64,000 nt of DNA from Acinetobacter rathckeae (GTDB taxonomy: Bacteria > Pseudomonadota > Gammaproteobacteria > Pseudomonadales > Moraxellaceae), in contig NZ_VTDO01000001.1 in the NCBI RefSeq assembly GCF_015627125.1, positions 124,001 to 188,000 on the forward strand, read 5' to 3'. A program made the translations under genes and the position numbers. Position 1 is the stretch's first letter. Every line of letters starts with the position of its first letter. The notes beneath the pieces are model-generated. The model was given only the letters and a program-made list of their open reading frames with translations, was not told the DNA's origin and did not search any database. This document shows, in pieces, positions 27,102-36,458 of this stretch.

Positions 27102-27688
27102 TGTTTCTGCCAACGGTAAAATTTTTGATCTGCTAAAGCGAGCATTGCTATGTCGTTATTTGAGTCGCCATAGGCAAAAATCTGCTCATAGTCAGTTAAG
27201 TTGTAGCGTTGTTGTACTCTGCGTGCCTTTTCTTCATAGCCACAATCACCGTTAAGAAATACTCCTGTGTAATGTGTGCCATCATCGATTATTTGATTGC
27301 AAATCACATCAATGCTTTGTTTCTCACACCAAGGCTTTAAATAAACATCTAAAGATGAAGAAACCACAACAATCTGATCGCCTTGTGATTGATGCCAATT
27401 CAGGCGTTGTTTGGCATGTGGAGATATCATTTGGTCGAGGTGAGTATCTGCAAAGGCTTGTCCGATGTTTAGTAATTGCTTTTTATTGTACTGAGAGAAA
27501 GCAGTTTGACAAATTTTCTGCCGTAGCTTTTGGTCTGTGATGAGCTTGCACTGATAGGCGAGTAGATAATGTAAGAGTTTAAAACCACCTTTGTAGTATG
27601 CTGTTTTAGACAAGCTATAAGACAAAAATGCCTGAAAGCTGTCGGTGTTGGTGAGTGTGTTATCAAAGTCAAATAATGCAAGGTTCAT
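27098..27688 (-). CDS. HAD-IB family phosphatase (SerB-like)
   Basis: 196 aa. Motif I DFDNTLTNTDS with nucleophile Asp7, motif II VVSSSLDVYLKPWC, motif III Lys in YEEKARR, motif IV YGDSNNDIAML. The helical cap between motifs I and II is of the SerB/PSP type. This subgroup includes phosphoserine phosphatase-like and CicA-like phosphatases acting on small phosphomonoesters; the substrate is not determined. It is downstream of the lipoprotein gene but separated from it by a terminator. Confidence 0.8.
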   Translation of the reverse strand: MNLALFDFDNTLTNTDSFQAFLSYSLSKTAYYKGGFKLLHYLLAYQCKLITDQKLRQKICQTAFSQYNKKQLLNIGQAFADTHLDQMISPHAKQRLNWHQSQGDQIVVVSSSLDVYLKPWCEKQSIDVICNQIIDDGTHYTGVFLNGDCGYEEKARRVQQRYNLTDYEQIFAYGDSNNDIAMLALADQKFYRWQKQ

Positions 27689-27702
27689 TAGATATACCCA
27701 TA

Positions 27703-27730
27703 AAAAAAAGAGCCGTAAGGCTCTTTTTTT
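27703..27730 (-). terminator. Intrinsic terminator of the Ala-rich lipoprotein gene
   Basis: AAAAAAAGAGCC-gtaa-GGCTCTTTTTTT; perfect stem with T-run on the minus strand, 22 bases past the stop at 27752. Confidence 0.9.
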
Positions 27731-27751
27731 CTAGTAAGTCGAAAAATCGAA

Positions 27752-27967
27752 TTACTTAGCAGCTTGAGAAGCAGCAGGAGCAGCGTCAGAAGCAGCAGCA
27801 GTTGCTTGAGAAGCTACAGCAGTCGCCTCAGAAGCAGCAGCTACAGCTTGAGAAGCAGCAGCAGTTGCTTCAGATGCAGCAGCAGGAGCGCTTTCTTTCT
27901 TAGCACAACCAACGAAAGCTAGAGTTGTAGCAACAGCAGCTACGATAGCGAATTTTTTGAATAACAT
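27752..27967 (-). CDS. Small Ala-rich heptad lipoprotein (Lpp-like)
   Basis: 71 aa. Residues 1-21 are a lipoprotein signal with lipobox FVGC, so the mature protein starts at Cys21 and is lipid-anchored. The rest is six consecutive heptads, consensus A-A-A-S-(E/Q/D)-A-(T/V/A), ending in a C-terminal lysine (SQAAK). This layout recalls Braun lipoprotein Lpp: short, helical heptads and a terminal Lys used for covalent linkage to peptidoglycan. Sequence identity to Lpp is not evident, so the role is an inference. Ribosome site GAGAG before the ATG; strong terminator after. Confidence 0.8.
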   Translation of the reverse strand: MLFKKFAIVAAVATTLAFVGCAKKESAPAAASEATAAASQAVAAASEATAVASQATAAASDAAPAASQAAK

Positions 27968-28314
27968 GGCATCACTCTCATAATATAATTGAGAAAAAAA
28001 ACCAACGCCAACCTGTTTAAGCTTTTATTATCACTATACGTTTTCGATAGGTAACAACGCATGGAGCAGGTTAACTGGTATGCGTGTATGCTATCACTGA
28101 GTATATTGAATTACTACTAGGCAGATGAAAAAAAAACAAAAAAAGAGAGCTTTTTAAGCCTATTTTTAACAGAAAATAACAATCAATCTTGCGTAGTATA
28201 TTGGTTTAATTGCTCATTAAGTGTCTTAAATTAAGGCAGTTTTTTATGTGTGAAACAAAGCGAGTAAAAGAGGGGACGATTTATAAATATAGCTTTGTTA
28301 TTTTATGTAAAATG
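27968..28314. other. Intergenic region between lipoprotein gene and rho
   Basis: About 350 AT-rich bases upstream of the minus-strand lipoprotein gene. It should hold the lipoprotein promoter. An open frame at 28210-28458 runs into the rho 3' end and has no support. Nothing else recognised. Confidence 0.5.
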
Positions 28315-28352
28315 AAAAAACCGAAGCCTTTGATATATAAAGACTTCGGTAA
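28315..28352 (-). terminator. Intrinsic terminator after rho
   Basis: ACCGAAG...CTTCGGT arms with further TTT/AAA pairing inside; on the minus strand the stem runs into a TTTTTT tail, 9 bases past the rho stop. Confidence 0.75.
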
Positions 28353-28360
28353 AAAAGGGG

Positions 28361-29623
28361 CTATTGCTTACGTTTCATTTGCTCAAAGAAATCATCATTG
28401 GTTTTGGTTTCTTTCATGCGGTCAAGTAAGAACTCCATTGCAGCAAGCTCGTCCATAGGATGAAGGAGTTTACGTAAGATCCATACTTTACGTAGGTTCT
28501 CTTCAGTCATTAGGCGCTCTTCACGGCGTGTACCAGACTTTTTCAAGTTCATGGCAGGGAAGACACGTTTTTCTGAAATACGGCGGTCTAGGGTAATTTC
28601 TTGGTTCCCTGTACCTTTAAACTCTTCGTAAATGACTTCATCCATTTTACTGCCTGTTTCAATCAGGGCAGTAGAGATAATAGATAAAGAGCCACCTTCT
28701 TCGATATTACGTGCAGCACCAAAGAAACGTTTTGGTCTTTCGAGTGCATGGGCGTCTACACCACCTGTAAGGACCTTACCTGAAGATGGGATAACGGTAT
28801 TATATGCACGTGCTAAACGTGTGATTGAGTCGAGTAAGATCACGACATCTTTTTTGTGTTCAACCAAACGTTTGGCTTTTTCAATCACCATTTCTGCGAC
28901 TTGAACATGACGAGCAGGAGATTCATCAAACGTTGAAGCAATGACTTCACCTCGCACACTACGTTGCATTTCAGTCACTTCTTCTGGACGTTCATCAATC
29001 AGTAGTACAATCAAAAATACTTCTGGGTTGTTACGAACAATAGACTGTGCAATATTTTGCAGTAACATTGTTTTACCCGCTTTAGGCGGCGCAACAATAA
29101 TTGAACGCTGACCTTTACCAATAGGTGCAATCAGATCAACCACACGAGAAGTTAAATCTTCACGGCTACCATTACCGAGTTCCATAACTAATTGTTCAGT
29201 TGGAAATAATGGGGTGAGGTTTTCAAATAGGATTTTGTTGCGGGAGTTTTCAGGTGTGTCGTAGTTAATTTGATTGACTTTAAGTAATGCAAAATAACGT
29301 TCACCTTCTTTAGGTGGGCGAATCGTCCCTTCAATATTGTCGCCTGTGCGGAGGTTGAAGCGACGAATTTGAGATGGGCTGACATAAATATCGTCTGGGC
29401 CTGCAAGGTATGAACCTGCTGCTGAGCGTAAAAAGCCAAAGCCATCGGAAAGGATTTCTAATACGCCATCACCAAAGATTTCTTCGCCATTGAGGGCGTG
29501 GCGTTTTAAGATCGCAAAAATAATATCTTGTTTACGGTTACGTGCCATGCCCTCAAGGCCCATAAACTCAGCAATTTTAATGAGTTCGCCAATCGGTTTT
29601 TTCTTGAGTTCAGTTAGATTCAT
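28361..29623 (-). CDS. rho: Transcription termination factor Rho
   Basis: 420 aa from ATG 29623 ([19 protein letters not shown]); a frame open further upstream is leader. N-terminal helical domain, cold-shock-like RNA-binding domain ([12 protein letters not shown]...[15 protein letters not shown]), then the hexameric RecA-type ATPase with Walker A APPKAGKT at 178-185, Walker [17 protein letters not shown], the Q-loop and R-loop ([32 protein letters not shown]). No insertions, standard length. The terminator-bearing 330 bases separating it from trxA include its leader; rho leaders autoregulate in other bacteria. Confidence 0.97.
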   Translation of the reverse strand: MNLTELKKKPIGELIKIAEFMGLEGMARNRKQDIIFAILKRHALNGEEIFGDGVLEILSDGFGFLRSAAGSYLAGPDDIYVSPSQIRRFNLRTGDNIEGTIRPPKEGERYFALLKVNQINYDTPENSRNKILFENLTPLFPTEQLVMELGNGSREDLTSRVVDLIAPIGKGQRSIIVAPPKAGKTMLLQNIAQSIVRNNPEVFLIVLLIDERPEEVTEMQRSVRGEVIASTFDESPARHVQVAEMVIEKAKRLVEHKKDVVILLDSITRLARAYNTVIPSSGKVLTGGVDAHALERPKRFFGAARNIEEGGSLSIISTALIETGSKMDEVIYEEFKGTGNQEITLDRRISEKRVFPAMNLKKSGTRREERLMTEENLRKVWILRKLLHPMDELAAMEFLLDRMKETKTNDDFFEQMKRKQ

Positions 29624-29897
29624 AGGTGGTTCAGTATAGATGAGAACATTGAAGGTCAGAGAAAGAGGAAAAAGTATAAAATCGGTCGAATACAGCAAGC
29701 ATTCATGAGCTGTCTGTCAGTTGTACAATATAAACTCAGATATATGCTTATTAAAAAAAAGGAAATAAACATTTCAATTGCTGTGCCGAACGGCGATTTG
29801 TATGTTGTATCTTTTAAAAAAAAGCGAGCGAAGGTGCTTGGCCTTTCTTAGACTTGAAATATAAGTGACGTATTGGGAATTGTCAATTTTATTGTCG
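29624..29897 (-). promoter_or_regulatory. Upstream region and likely leader of rho
   Basis: About 270 bases between the trxA terminator and the rho ATG. No gene. In other bacteria a long untranslated rho leader mediates autogenous attenuation; here only the free space is seen, and no single element could be assigned. Confidence 0.35.
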
Positions 29898-29928
29898 GTA
29901 AAATACGCTAATTTATAGCGTATTTTAC
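29898..29928 (-). terminator. Hairpin terminator after trxA
   Basis: Perfect 13-bp arms (GTAAAATACGCTA and its complement) with a 5-base loop ATTTA; the A/T-rich base of the stem supplies the T-run on both strands. 23 bases past the trxA stop. Confidence 0.8.
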
Positions 29929-29951
29929 GATTAAGCAGAAAATATGAGTGA

Positions 29952-30275
29952 TTAGATGTTGTCATCAATAAATGAAACGAGTTTTGAACGAGGTGATGCA
30001 CCTACTTGTTGTGCTACAACTTCACCATTTTTGAACAGTAACAATGCAGGAATGTTACGAATGTTGTAGTTCACAGCAGTTTCTTCACACGAAGTTACAT
30101 CAACTTTAACAATTTTCACTTTGCCTTCGTATTCACGAGACAAATCTTCTAAAACAGGTGCAATCGCTTTACATGGGCCACACCAAGCTGCCCAAAAGTC
30201 TACAAGCACTGGGGTTTGTGACTCAAGTACATCTGATTGAAATTGAGAATCAGTTGTATTAACAATGTTTGACAT
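29952..30275 (-). CDS. trxA: Thioredoxin 1
   Basis: 107 aa with active site WCGPC (Cys32, Cys35), DFWAAWCGPCKAIAP, the buried Asp in VDFWA, the cis-proline in RNIPALLLF and the C-terminal helix. Cytoplasmic dithiol reductant for ribonucleotide reductase, PAPS reductase and others. Length and sequence are standard. Located next to rho, an arrangement also found in enterobacteria, and divergent from ppx. Confidence 0.96.
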   Translation of the reverse strand: MSNIVNTTDSQFQSDVLESQTPVLVDFWAAWCGPCKAIAPVLEDLSREYEGKVKIVKVDVTSCEETAVNYNIRNIPALLLFKNGEVVAQQVGASPRSKLVSFIDDNI

Positions 30276-30539
30276 GCGTTTGCTCCAAATGAGTATGTTA
30301 TCTTTTACACTAGTCTAGCGAAACTTTAGACTACACGGCAAATGATTTAGGAATATAGTAAATTTAAATCAATTTAATTGTCTATATGGGATTTGTCTAA
30401 TAGAGGTTTACGATATGTACAATTGTCTTGAACAATAAGGAAAAAATCAAAAAACTTTGCTTCATTGTAACTAAAGCACTTTTCAATTCAAAGTATGTGA
30501 ATTACTCTAAGGAAAATTTACTTTTGAGCATTTTGCACA

Positions 30540-32060
30540 ATGTCTGACTTTTTAATTGATGAAGAATTACTTGCCGCAATTGACATGGGCTCTAATAGCT
30601 TTCATTTGGCCATCGCTCGTTTAGATCATGGCGAAGTCAAAAAAGTCGTATCTATGTCAGAAAAAGTACAGCTTGCCGCAGGCCTAGATGACGATAATAA
30701 TTTAACAGAAGTTGCACAACAACGAGGACTTGCATGCTTATCTCGTTTTGTTGGGCGTTTAAGTTCGGTACAAGCCAATCGCTTACGTATAGTGGCAACC
30801 AATGCGTTACGCCAAGCTAAAAATGGCCAAGAGTTTATCGATAAAGCCGCAGAAATTTTACCAAAACCCATTGAAATTATTGCAGGTAGAGAAGAAGCTC
30901 GCCTAATTTATTTAGGTGTGTCTCATACCATGGCGAATGGTGGTCGTCGTTTGGTGGTTGATATTGGTGGTGGTTCAACAGAGTTTATTATTGGTGAACA
31001 GTTCGAACCGATTTATACAGAATCTCTACAAATGGGCTGTGTGGCATTTACCAATAAGTTTTTTGCCGATGGTGAAATTAATACAAAAAACTTTAATAAA
31101 GCAGTATCTGCTGCCACCAAAGAGATTTTAGCGATTGCCAATGCCTATAAAGAAGAGGGCTGGGAAACAGTCGTTGGTTCAAGTGGTACGATTAAAGCGT
31201 GTCGCCAAATTATCATTAACATGGGTTGGAGTGATGAGAAGCAAGCCATTACGCGTACAGGGATTGAAAAGCTCAAAGAAAAGCTATTGAAGTACAAGCA
31301 TGTTTCTGAGCTTGATTTTGATGGTTTAAAAGAAGATAGACGAGCAGTTTTGCCAGCAGGTTTTGCCATCCTTTATGCCATTTTTAATGTCATGGACATT
31401 GACCGCATGATGTACTCAGATGGTGCACTCCGTGAAGGTGTGATGTATGACTTACTGGGTCGTTTTAAGCATGAAGATATTCGTGATCGTAGTGTGCAAG
31501 CGTTGGTGGGTCGTTATAGCATCGATCTAAAACAAGCTGAACGCGTGGTTGCGACTGCACAAAAATTATTTGATGATGTTGCTGAGCCACTAAAATTAAC
31601 TAATGAAGACAGTGATTTACTGCGTAGAGCAGCCTATTTACATGAGATCGGTTTAGCGATTAGTCATGGTGGGTATCATCGTCATGGGGCATATGTACTT
31701 GAGCATTCAGATATTCCTGGTTTTTCTAGAATTGACCAAAACTGCTTGGCTCATTTAGTGGCACACCACCGTAGAAAAATGAAATCTGATCTTAAAAATG
31801 AAGTGTTAAAAGTAGGTACACCTGCACTGGTTTATCTATGTCTACTGCTTCGTTTAGCTGTTTTATTAAACCACAGCCGTAGTGATCAGATGCTTCCTGC
31901 CATTGAATTAACCGTTGTGAATGAGCAACAATGGTGCTTAACTGTTTCTGGTGATGCGAAACAATGGCCATTACTGGTTGCCGATTTGCACGATGAGCAA
32001 ACGCAATTTAAGCACTGGAACATTGATTTGATCATTCAGTCGGAAAAATTTATTGATTAA
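30540..32060 (+). CDS. ppx: Exopolyphosphatase
   Basis: 506 aa of the Ppx/GppA family. ASKHA phosphate-binding motifs: AIDMGSNSFHL near the start, VVDIGGGSTEF (phosphate 2), and GSSGTIKA; the C-terminal half is an HD-like domain (AAYLHEIGLAISHGGYHRHGAYVLEH). It removes terminal phosphates from polyphosphate; pppGpp hydrolysis (GppA) is the close alternative, but the length over 500 aa favours Ppx. No good ribosome site at ATG 30540, though the start matches the family. Confidence 0.88.
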   Translation: MSDFLIDEELLAAIDMGSNSFHLAIARLDHGEVKKVVSMSEKVQLAAGLDDDNNLTEVAQQRGLACLSRFVGRLSSVQANRLRIVATNALRQAKNGQEFIDKAAEILPKPIEIIAGREEARLIYLGVSHTMANGGRRLVVDIGGGSTEFIIGEQFEPIYTESLQMGCVAFTNKFFADGEINTKNFNKAVSAATKEILAIANAYKEEGWETVVGSSGTIKACRQIIINMGWSDEKQAITRTGIEKLKEKLLKYKHVSELDFDGLKEDRRAVLPAGFAILYAIFNVMDIDRMMYSDGALREGVMYDLLGRFKHEDIRDRSVQALVGRYSIDLKQAERVVATAQKLFDDVAEPLKLTNEDSDLLRRAAYLHEIGLAISHGGYHRHGAYVLEHSDIPGFSRIDQNCLAHLVAHHRRKMKSDLKNEVLKVGTPALVYLCLLLRLAVLLNHSRSDQMLPAIELTVVNEQQWCLTVSGDAKQWPLLVADLHDEQTQFKHWNIDLIIQSEKFID

Positions 32061-32094
32061 CGCAATAAGTTAATTTAAGGATAATATTCGACCT

Positions 32095-32919
32095 ATGAAA
32101 AATAAATCAGCCCAAGTAAAAGCATGGAAGACGGTGCAAACTGCTCGTCATCCTGAACGTCCACAGTTTTTAGATTATGCCAATGTGCTTTTTGAGGACT
32201 TTGATGTCTTGCATGGCGACCGTTTGTTTGGTGATGATGGTGCAATGGTGGGTGGGCTAGCACGTTTTGAAGGCCAACCTGTGATGGTGGTAGGTCAGCA
32301 TCGTGGGCGTTCTACACGTGAACGTTTAAAATATAATTTTGGTATGTGTAACCCAGAAGGTTACCGTAAGTCACAGCGTTTGTTAGATTTGGCAGAACGT
32401 TTTAACTTACCAGTACTTACTTTTATTGACACCATGGGTGCATACCCAGGCGTGGGTGCAGAAGAGCGTGGTCAAGCAGAAGCAATTGCAACAAGTTTGG
32501 CGCAGTTGTCTCGTTTGAAAGTACCTGTAATTGCAACAGTGCTTGGTGAAGGTGGTTCTGGCGGTGCATTAGGTATTGGTGTGGCTGACCGTGTGATTAT
32601 GTTGTCACATAGTATTTATTCAGTGATTTCACCTGAAGGCTGTGCGTCTATTTTATGGAAAACAGCAGATAAGGCGGAACAAGCCAGTGATGCACTTGCA
32701 TTGACCGCAGACAAACTCAAAAAAATGGGTATTGTTGAGCATATTGTTGACGAGGGCGAGGGTGCACACTTAAATGCAGATCTAGTAATGGAGCGTTTAC
32801 GTGGTGTCATCAAAGAAAACTTGGCTGAATTACAAAGCATGGATGCAGATGAACGATGCGAAGCACGTTATCAACGTTTAATGAAGTTTGGCAGCGAGAA
32901 TCCAGGATTGGTTTCTTAG
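32095..32919 (+). CDS. accA: Acetyl-CoA carboxylase carboxyltransferase alpha subunit
   Basis: 274 aa. The crotonase-like core has [76 protein letters not shown], and [22 protein letters not shown]...[14 protein letters not shown]. It transfers the carboxyl group from biotin to acetyl-CoA with AccD. At 274 aa it is shorter than E. coli AccA (319) because the N-terminal extension is trimmed. The tilS start lies inside its last 64 bases. Confidence 0.96.
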   Translation: MKNKSAQVKAWKTVQTARHPERPQFLDYANVLFEDFDVLHGDRLFGDDGAMVGGLARFEGQPVMVVGQHRGRSTRERLKYNFGMCNPEGYRKSQRLLDLAERFNLPVLTFIDTMGAYPGVGAEERGQAEAIATSLAQLSRLKVPVIATVLGEGGSGGALGIGVADRVIMLSHSIYSVISPEGCASILWKTADKAEQASDALALTADKLKKMGIVEHIVDEGEGAHLNADLVMERLRGVIKENLAELQSMDADERCEARYQRLMKFGSENPGLVS

Positions 32920-34211
32920 CTGTAGCGGAAAGTGTTTTTGCTGAAAAAGACTTTCTAATTGGGTGTAGTGGTGGCATGGATTCCATGCTGTTGCTACACC
33001 TATTTTATTGTCTTTTTCCCAACCGTGTGCGTGCAATTTATGTAGACCATCAGTTGCAAAGCATTAGTACACAGTGGGGTGAGCAAGTCAGTGACTATTG
33101 CACACAGCTTGGTGTGAGTTGTGCATGTGTGCCTGTTCAAGTCAAATCAGGTAACTTAGAAGCTGAAGCCAGAAATGCACGTTACGCTGCATTTAACGCA
33201 CATATTCAAGAAAATGAAGTCTTGGTGTTAGCACATCATGAGCAAGACCAAGCAGAAACAGTGTTATTAAATTTATTTTCTGGTGCTGGTGTATCTGGTT
33301 TATCTGCTATGAAACCCATAGACTGCCGTGATGATTTACGGATATGGCGGCCATTTTTACGTTTATCTCGTGAAAAAATAAGCCAATGGACACATGCGTT
33401 AAACCTACCTTATGTCAATGATCCGACTAACTTAGACACACATTATGATCGAGCATGGGCAAGGTCTATGTTGTGGCCTGTATTATCCAGTCGTTTTCCA
33501 CATATGCAGGCAGCAGTTTCACGCACTGCATTACTGATGCAAGATGCAGAAGATATCTTAAATGATATTGTGTCAATGGATTTGAAGCAGTGTGTGACAG
33601 CGAATCGATTAGACTTGAAACAGTACCAAAGTCTTTCACTTGCACGGCAACGGCAAATGTTGTCTGTATGGCTCAAAGCCCAAGAGGTTTATCGGCCAAG
33701 TTACGCATTGGTCGAGCGATTGCAACAAGAAGTCATATATGCCAGAGCCGATGCACAAGCCGCTTTATTTTGTAAGCCTTTTTGGTATGTCAGGTTTGGT
33801 CATTTTGTTTATCAGCTTATGCCAACGCAATATTTAGCGAAACAGTATGACCAAATAGACCCCAAGATGACTGTGCAATTACAACAGTCTATGCGATGTC
33901 AGTTGTTGAGTGGCTCATTTGATGTGCAAGCGACGCAAAATATGGGACTGTCGTGGCAACTTTTAGGTAAAAAACTTGATTTAACTCAACGTGTTGGTGG
34001 TGAAAAGGTACACTTGTATGGCAGGGTGGGGCATTGGCCACTGAAAAAAGCCATTCAACAGGCGGAAATTTTTCCGTGGTTACGCCATAGAGTACAAATT
34101 TTGCAATCAGATGGTGTTATTCTAGGGGTCTTTACCCCACATGGGTTTTGGCTTGCAGACTCTAAATTTTGTGAGCCCTGTGGTTGGTTGCCAGTATTGG
34201 TGCAACAGTAA
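32856..34211 (+). CDS. tilS: tRNA(Ile)-lysidine synthase
   Basis: 451 aa. PP-loop SGGMDS at 38-43, [36 protein letters not shown] and [18 protein letters not shown] define TilS; the central and C-terminal TilS domains follow ([12 protein letters not shown]...[30 protein letters not shown]). It modifies C34 of the minor tRNA-Ile to lysidine. ATG 32856 overlaps accA by 64 bases; no other start exists before the PP-loop that keeps the N-terminal helix, so I keep it. Confidence 0.94.
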   Translation: MRSTLSTFNEVWQRESRIGFLAVAESVFAEKDFLIGCSGGMDSMLLLHLFYCLFPNRVRAIYVDHQLQSISTQWGEQVSDYCTQLGVSCACVPVQVKSGNLEAEARNARYAAFNAHIQENEVLVLAHHEQDQAETVLLNLFSGAGVSGLSAMKPIDCRDDLRIWRPFLRLSREKISQWTHALNLPYVNDPTNLDTHYDRAWARSMLWPVLSSRFPHMQAAVSRTALLMQDAEDILNDIVSMDLKQCVTANRLDLKQYQSLSLARQRQMLSVWLKAQEVYRPSYALVERLQQEVIYARADAQAALFCKPFWYVRFGHFVYQLMPTQYLAKQYDQIDPKMTVQLQQSMRCQLLSGSFDVQATQNMGLSWQLLGKKLDLTQRVGGEKVHLYGRVGHWPLKKAIQQAEIFPWLRHRVQILQSDGVILGVFTPHGFWLADSKFCEPCGWLPVLVQQ

Positions 34212-34233
34212 ATTTCAGTGTCAGGCGAAAAAT

Positions 34234-35073
34234 ATGAGTATTGCTTTAAGTTGCAATGTGGGGTTCTTGGGTGGTGGTGGCATGGCACAAGCCTTAATTG
34301 GTGGCCTGTTGTCACGTGGTTTAAGCTCAGAACAGATTAAAGTGGCTGATACAGAGCCTCATGTATATGATGTGCTTCAAGAAAAGCATATATATGTCAG
34401 TACAGATTATCTTGATGCATTGCAAGATGTTGATGTTGTCGTTATTGCATTAGAGTTAGATGCACTGTGCCAGATCTTACCAAGCATAGCACCTTACTTG
34501 AAAGATAAGCTTATTTTATCTTTACAACGTTGTGTAGAAATAGATACCTTAGTGCATTTATTAGCAACAAACCGAGTTGTTCGTGCAGTGAGTAATTTAC
34601 CTGCATTTATTCAAACAGGTGCGCATGGTATGTATGCTAAACCATGCATCTCTGAAGCAGATAAAGCTTTAGCGACACAAGTGATTGCCAGTACAGGTTT
34701 GGTGGTTTGGGTTGCATCAGAGTCTGATCTAAATATAGTGTCTGCAGTCTCTGGTTCTGGTTCTGCTTACTTTTTTTATATGATGGAAAGTATGATCCGT
34801 GCAGGCCGTAATTTAGGATTAGATGAAAAAACAGCAACAGCACTTACCCTACAAACAGCTTTAGGCGCTGCACAAATGGCGATTAGTAGTGGTCTTTCGC
34901 CAACAGATTTACGGAAAAATTTAATCTCTGCTCAAGGTGAAACCCGAGCAGCTTTAGAGGTCTTTGACCAGTTGTCAGTATCACAGAGTATTCAGATCGC
35001 TTTGGCTGCGGCACAAAAAAGTAGCGAAGTACAAGTGCAACAACTCAGTGATCATATTAAATCATCGAATTAG
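34234..35073 (+). CDS. proC: Pyrroline-5-carboxylate reductase homologue, degenerate active site
   Basis: 279 aa from ATG 34234. The ProC fold is plain: NAD(P)-binding VGFLGGGGMAQALIGGLLSRG, and a well-kept dimer helix region (FFYMMESMIRAGRNLGLDEKTATALTLQTALGAAQMA). But signatures normally invariant are changed: AVKP-type motif reads IALEL (71-75), S-I-A-A-G reads SLQRC (96-100), M-P-N-T-P reads VSNLP (119-123), GSGPAY reads GSGSAY (174-179), and the PROSITE S-P-G-G-T-T reads SAQGET (232-237). The gene sits in the usual accA-tilS-proC-yggT order. It may be a weak enzyme, a repurposed paralogue or a decaying one. Confidence 0.8.
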   Translation: MSIALSCNVGFLGGGGMAQALIGGLLSRGLSSEQIKVADTEPHVYDVLQEKHIYVSTDYLDALQDVDVVVIALELDALCQILPSIAPYLKDKLILSLQRCVEIDTLVHLLATNRVVRAVSNLPAFIQTGAHGMYAKPCISEADKALATQVIASTGLVVWVASESDLNIVSAVSGSGSAYFFYMMESMIRAGRNLGLDEKTATALTLQTALGAAQMAISSGLSPTDLRKNLISAQGETRAALEVFDQLSVSQSIQIALAAAQKSSEVQVQQLSDHIKSSN

Positions 35074-35083
35074 AGGTATTTAT

Positions 35084-35683
35084 ATGGGTGCAGGTAGTGC
35101 GCTAATTTTTAGTGTGATTGTAAATGCCGCAATTTTATTGGTGTTTTTTCGGTTTTTAACGCAGTTGGCAATGGTCAGCCCATACAACCCTGTGGTGTTA
35201 GCGACTTTAAAGTCAACACGCTTTGTAGATATATTTAGCCGAATTTTCCCAACTTTAGCCAAAGGCCGTATTAATCTTGCGGCCGTTGTTCTATTACTCA
35301 TTTTATTCTTATTTAAAGTGTGGGGTTATAGCACTTTTGGTAATGGGATAGAAATTTTTGACGTGAAATATGTCAATTTAGCCAGTAGTGTTGTTGGGTT
35401 ATTACTCGGTACATTTATGGCAGTCACTGAAAGTGTGATTTTGTTTTGTCGTTATTTAATTTTTGCCAGCATTATTTTAAGCTGGGTAGTGATGTTTACA
35501 CAGTCTCGTTCACCGTATATTGAAGTGATTCAAGAATTGGCAGAGCCATTGTTAGCCCCACTACGTAAAATTTTACCAAATATGGGCATGATTGACTTAT
35601 CTCCAATTATTGCTTTTTTTGCATTGCAACTTATTGAAATGATTATGAAACAAATTTCTATTGTACTTCTTGCTACATTTTAA
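35084..35683 (+). CDS. yggT: YggT family integral membrane protein
   Basis: 199 aa from ATG 35084 (AGAGG upstream). Two YggT repeats, each a pair of membrane helices around an amphipathic stretch: SPYNPVV...RFVDIFSRIFP in the first half, SPYIEVIQELAEPLLAPLRKILPNMGMIDLSPIIAFFALQLI in the second. Family function is not established; links to osmotic stress and to cell division have been suggested. 10 bases after proC, a usual pairing. Confidence 0.9.
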   Translation: MGAGSALIFSVIVNAAILLVFFRFLTQLAMVSPYNPVVLATLKSTRFVDIFSRIFPTLAKGRINLAAVVLLLILFLFKVWGYSTFGNGIEIFDVKYVNLASSVVGLLLGTFMAVTESVILFCRYLIFASIILSWVVMFTQSRSPYIEVIQELAEPLLAPLRKILPNMGMIDLSPIIAFFALQLIEMIMKQISIVLLATF

Positions 35684-35687
35684 TATT

Positions 35688-35716
35688 TAAGGGCATATGA
35701 TATGCCCTTATTTTTT
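35688..35716. terminator. Bidirectional terminator after yggT
   Basis: TAAGGGCATA-tga-TATGCCCTTA followed by TTTTTT; also ends the convergent hemolysin-III gene whose stop is at 35715. Confidence 0.85.
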
Positions 35717-36359
35717 ATACACTATATTTTGCAATTGCTAAGAAGTGAGCACCGGCACCAAGTAGTACAAACACATGCCAAATTGCATGGTTGAAGCGAA
35801 TACGTTCAATGGCATAGAAAATAGCACCCACAGTATAGGCAATGCCACCAACCACAATAAGCTGAAGGCATTCAGGTTTGAGATACACTCGCATGTCATT
35901 GAACATTAAAACCGCAAGCCATCCCATCGCAATATAAGCAAATAAGGACATTTTCTCAAAACGATGTGCGAGAAAAATCTTAAAAATAGTCCCAATTGCA
36001 GTAATCACCCATAAGGTAATCAAGATATAATGTGCTTTGGTGGTGGGAATGTTGATATACAGTAGTGGTGTATATGTTCCTGCAATCAGGTAGTAGATTG
36101 CTGTATGGTCGAGTTTTTTATAGATACGCCGTTGTTCTAGTGTTTTTGACCAATGGTAGAGTGTTGAGCTACTGAGCACAAAGATTAAACCAAAGCAATA
36201 GACACATAAGCTAAGCCATGCACCTGTGGCAAGCTCACGTTGCTGATAGAGCAATACTGCACTTGCAATAATGGCAACCACCGCACCAATACCGTGAGTA
36301 AGCACGTTCAATCTTTCTTCTGTGGAATCATAATCTAAAGCGGTAATATGGTTCATCAT
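35715..36359 (-). CDS. Hemolysin III family membrane protein (TrhA/YqfA)
   Basis: 214 aa from ATG 36359; a GTG at 36365 would add two residues. Seven predicted membrane helices of the PAQR/hemolysin-III fold with EERLNVLTHGIGAVVAI, SSTLYHW, KLDHTAIYYLIAGTYTP and the closing NHAIWHVFVLLGAGAHFLAI; the conserved Ser, Asp and three His (metal site) are present. Bacterial members are thought to be hydrolases controlling membrane energetics or lipid state, despite the name. Confidence 0.85.
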   Translation of the reverse strand: MMNHITALDYDSTEERLNVLTHGIGAVVAIIASAVLLYQQRELATGAWLSLCVYCFGLIFVLSSSTLYHWSKTLEQRRIYKKLDHTAIYYLIAGTYTPLLYINIPTTKAHYILITLWVITAIGTIFKIFLAHRFEKMSLFAYIAMGWLAVLMFNDMRVYLKPECLQLIVVGGIAYTVGAIFYAIERIRFNHAIWHVFVLLGAGAHFLAIAKYSV

Positions 36360-36458
36360 CAACACATTGTTTAAAAATACACTTGTATATTAATTGAAAT
36401 TTCGCTGTAAAGTAAACCTATTTATGGTGAAATTGTAACTGTTTTAAAGGATCCAACC

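Noticed and set aside
28210-28458. 82-codon plus-strand open frame overlapping the end of rho
   Set aside because: It runs antisense into rho coding sequence and across the rho terminator, with no recognisable protein features.
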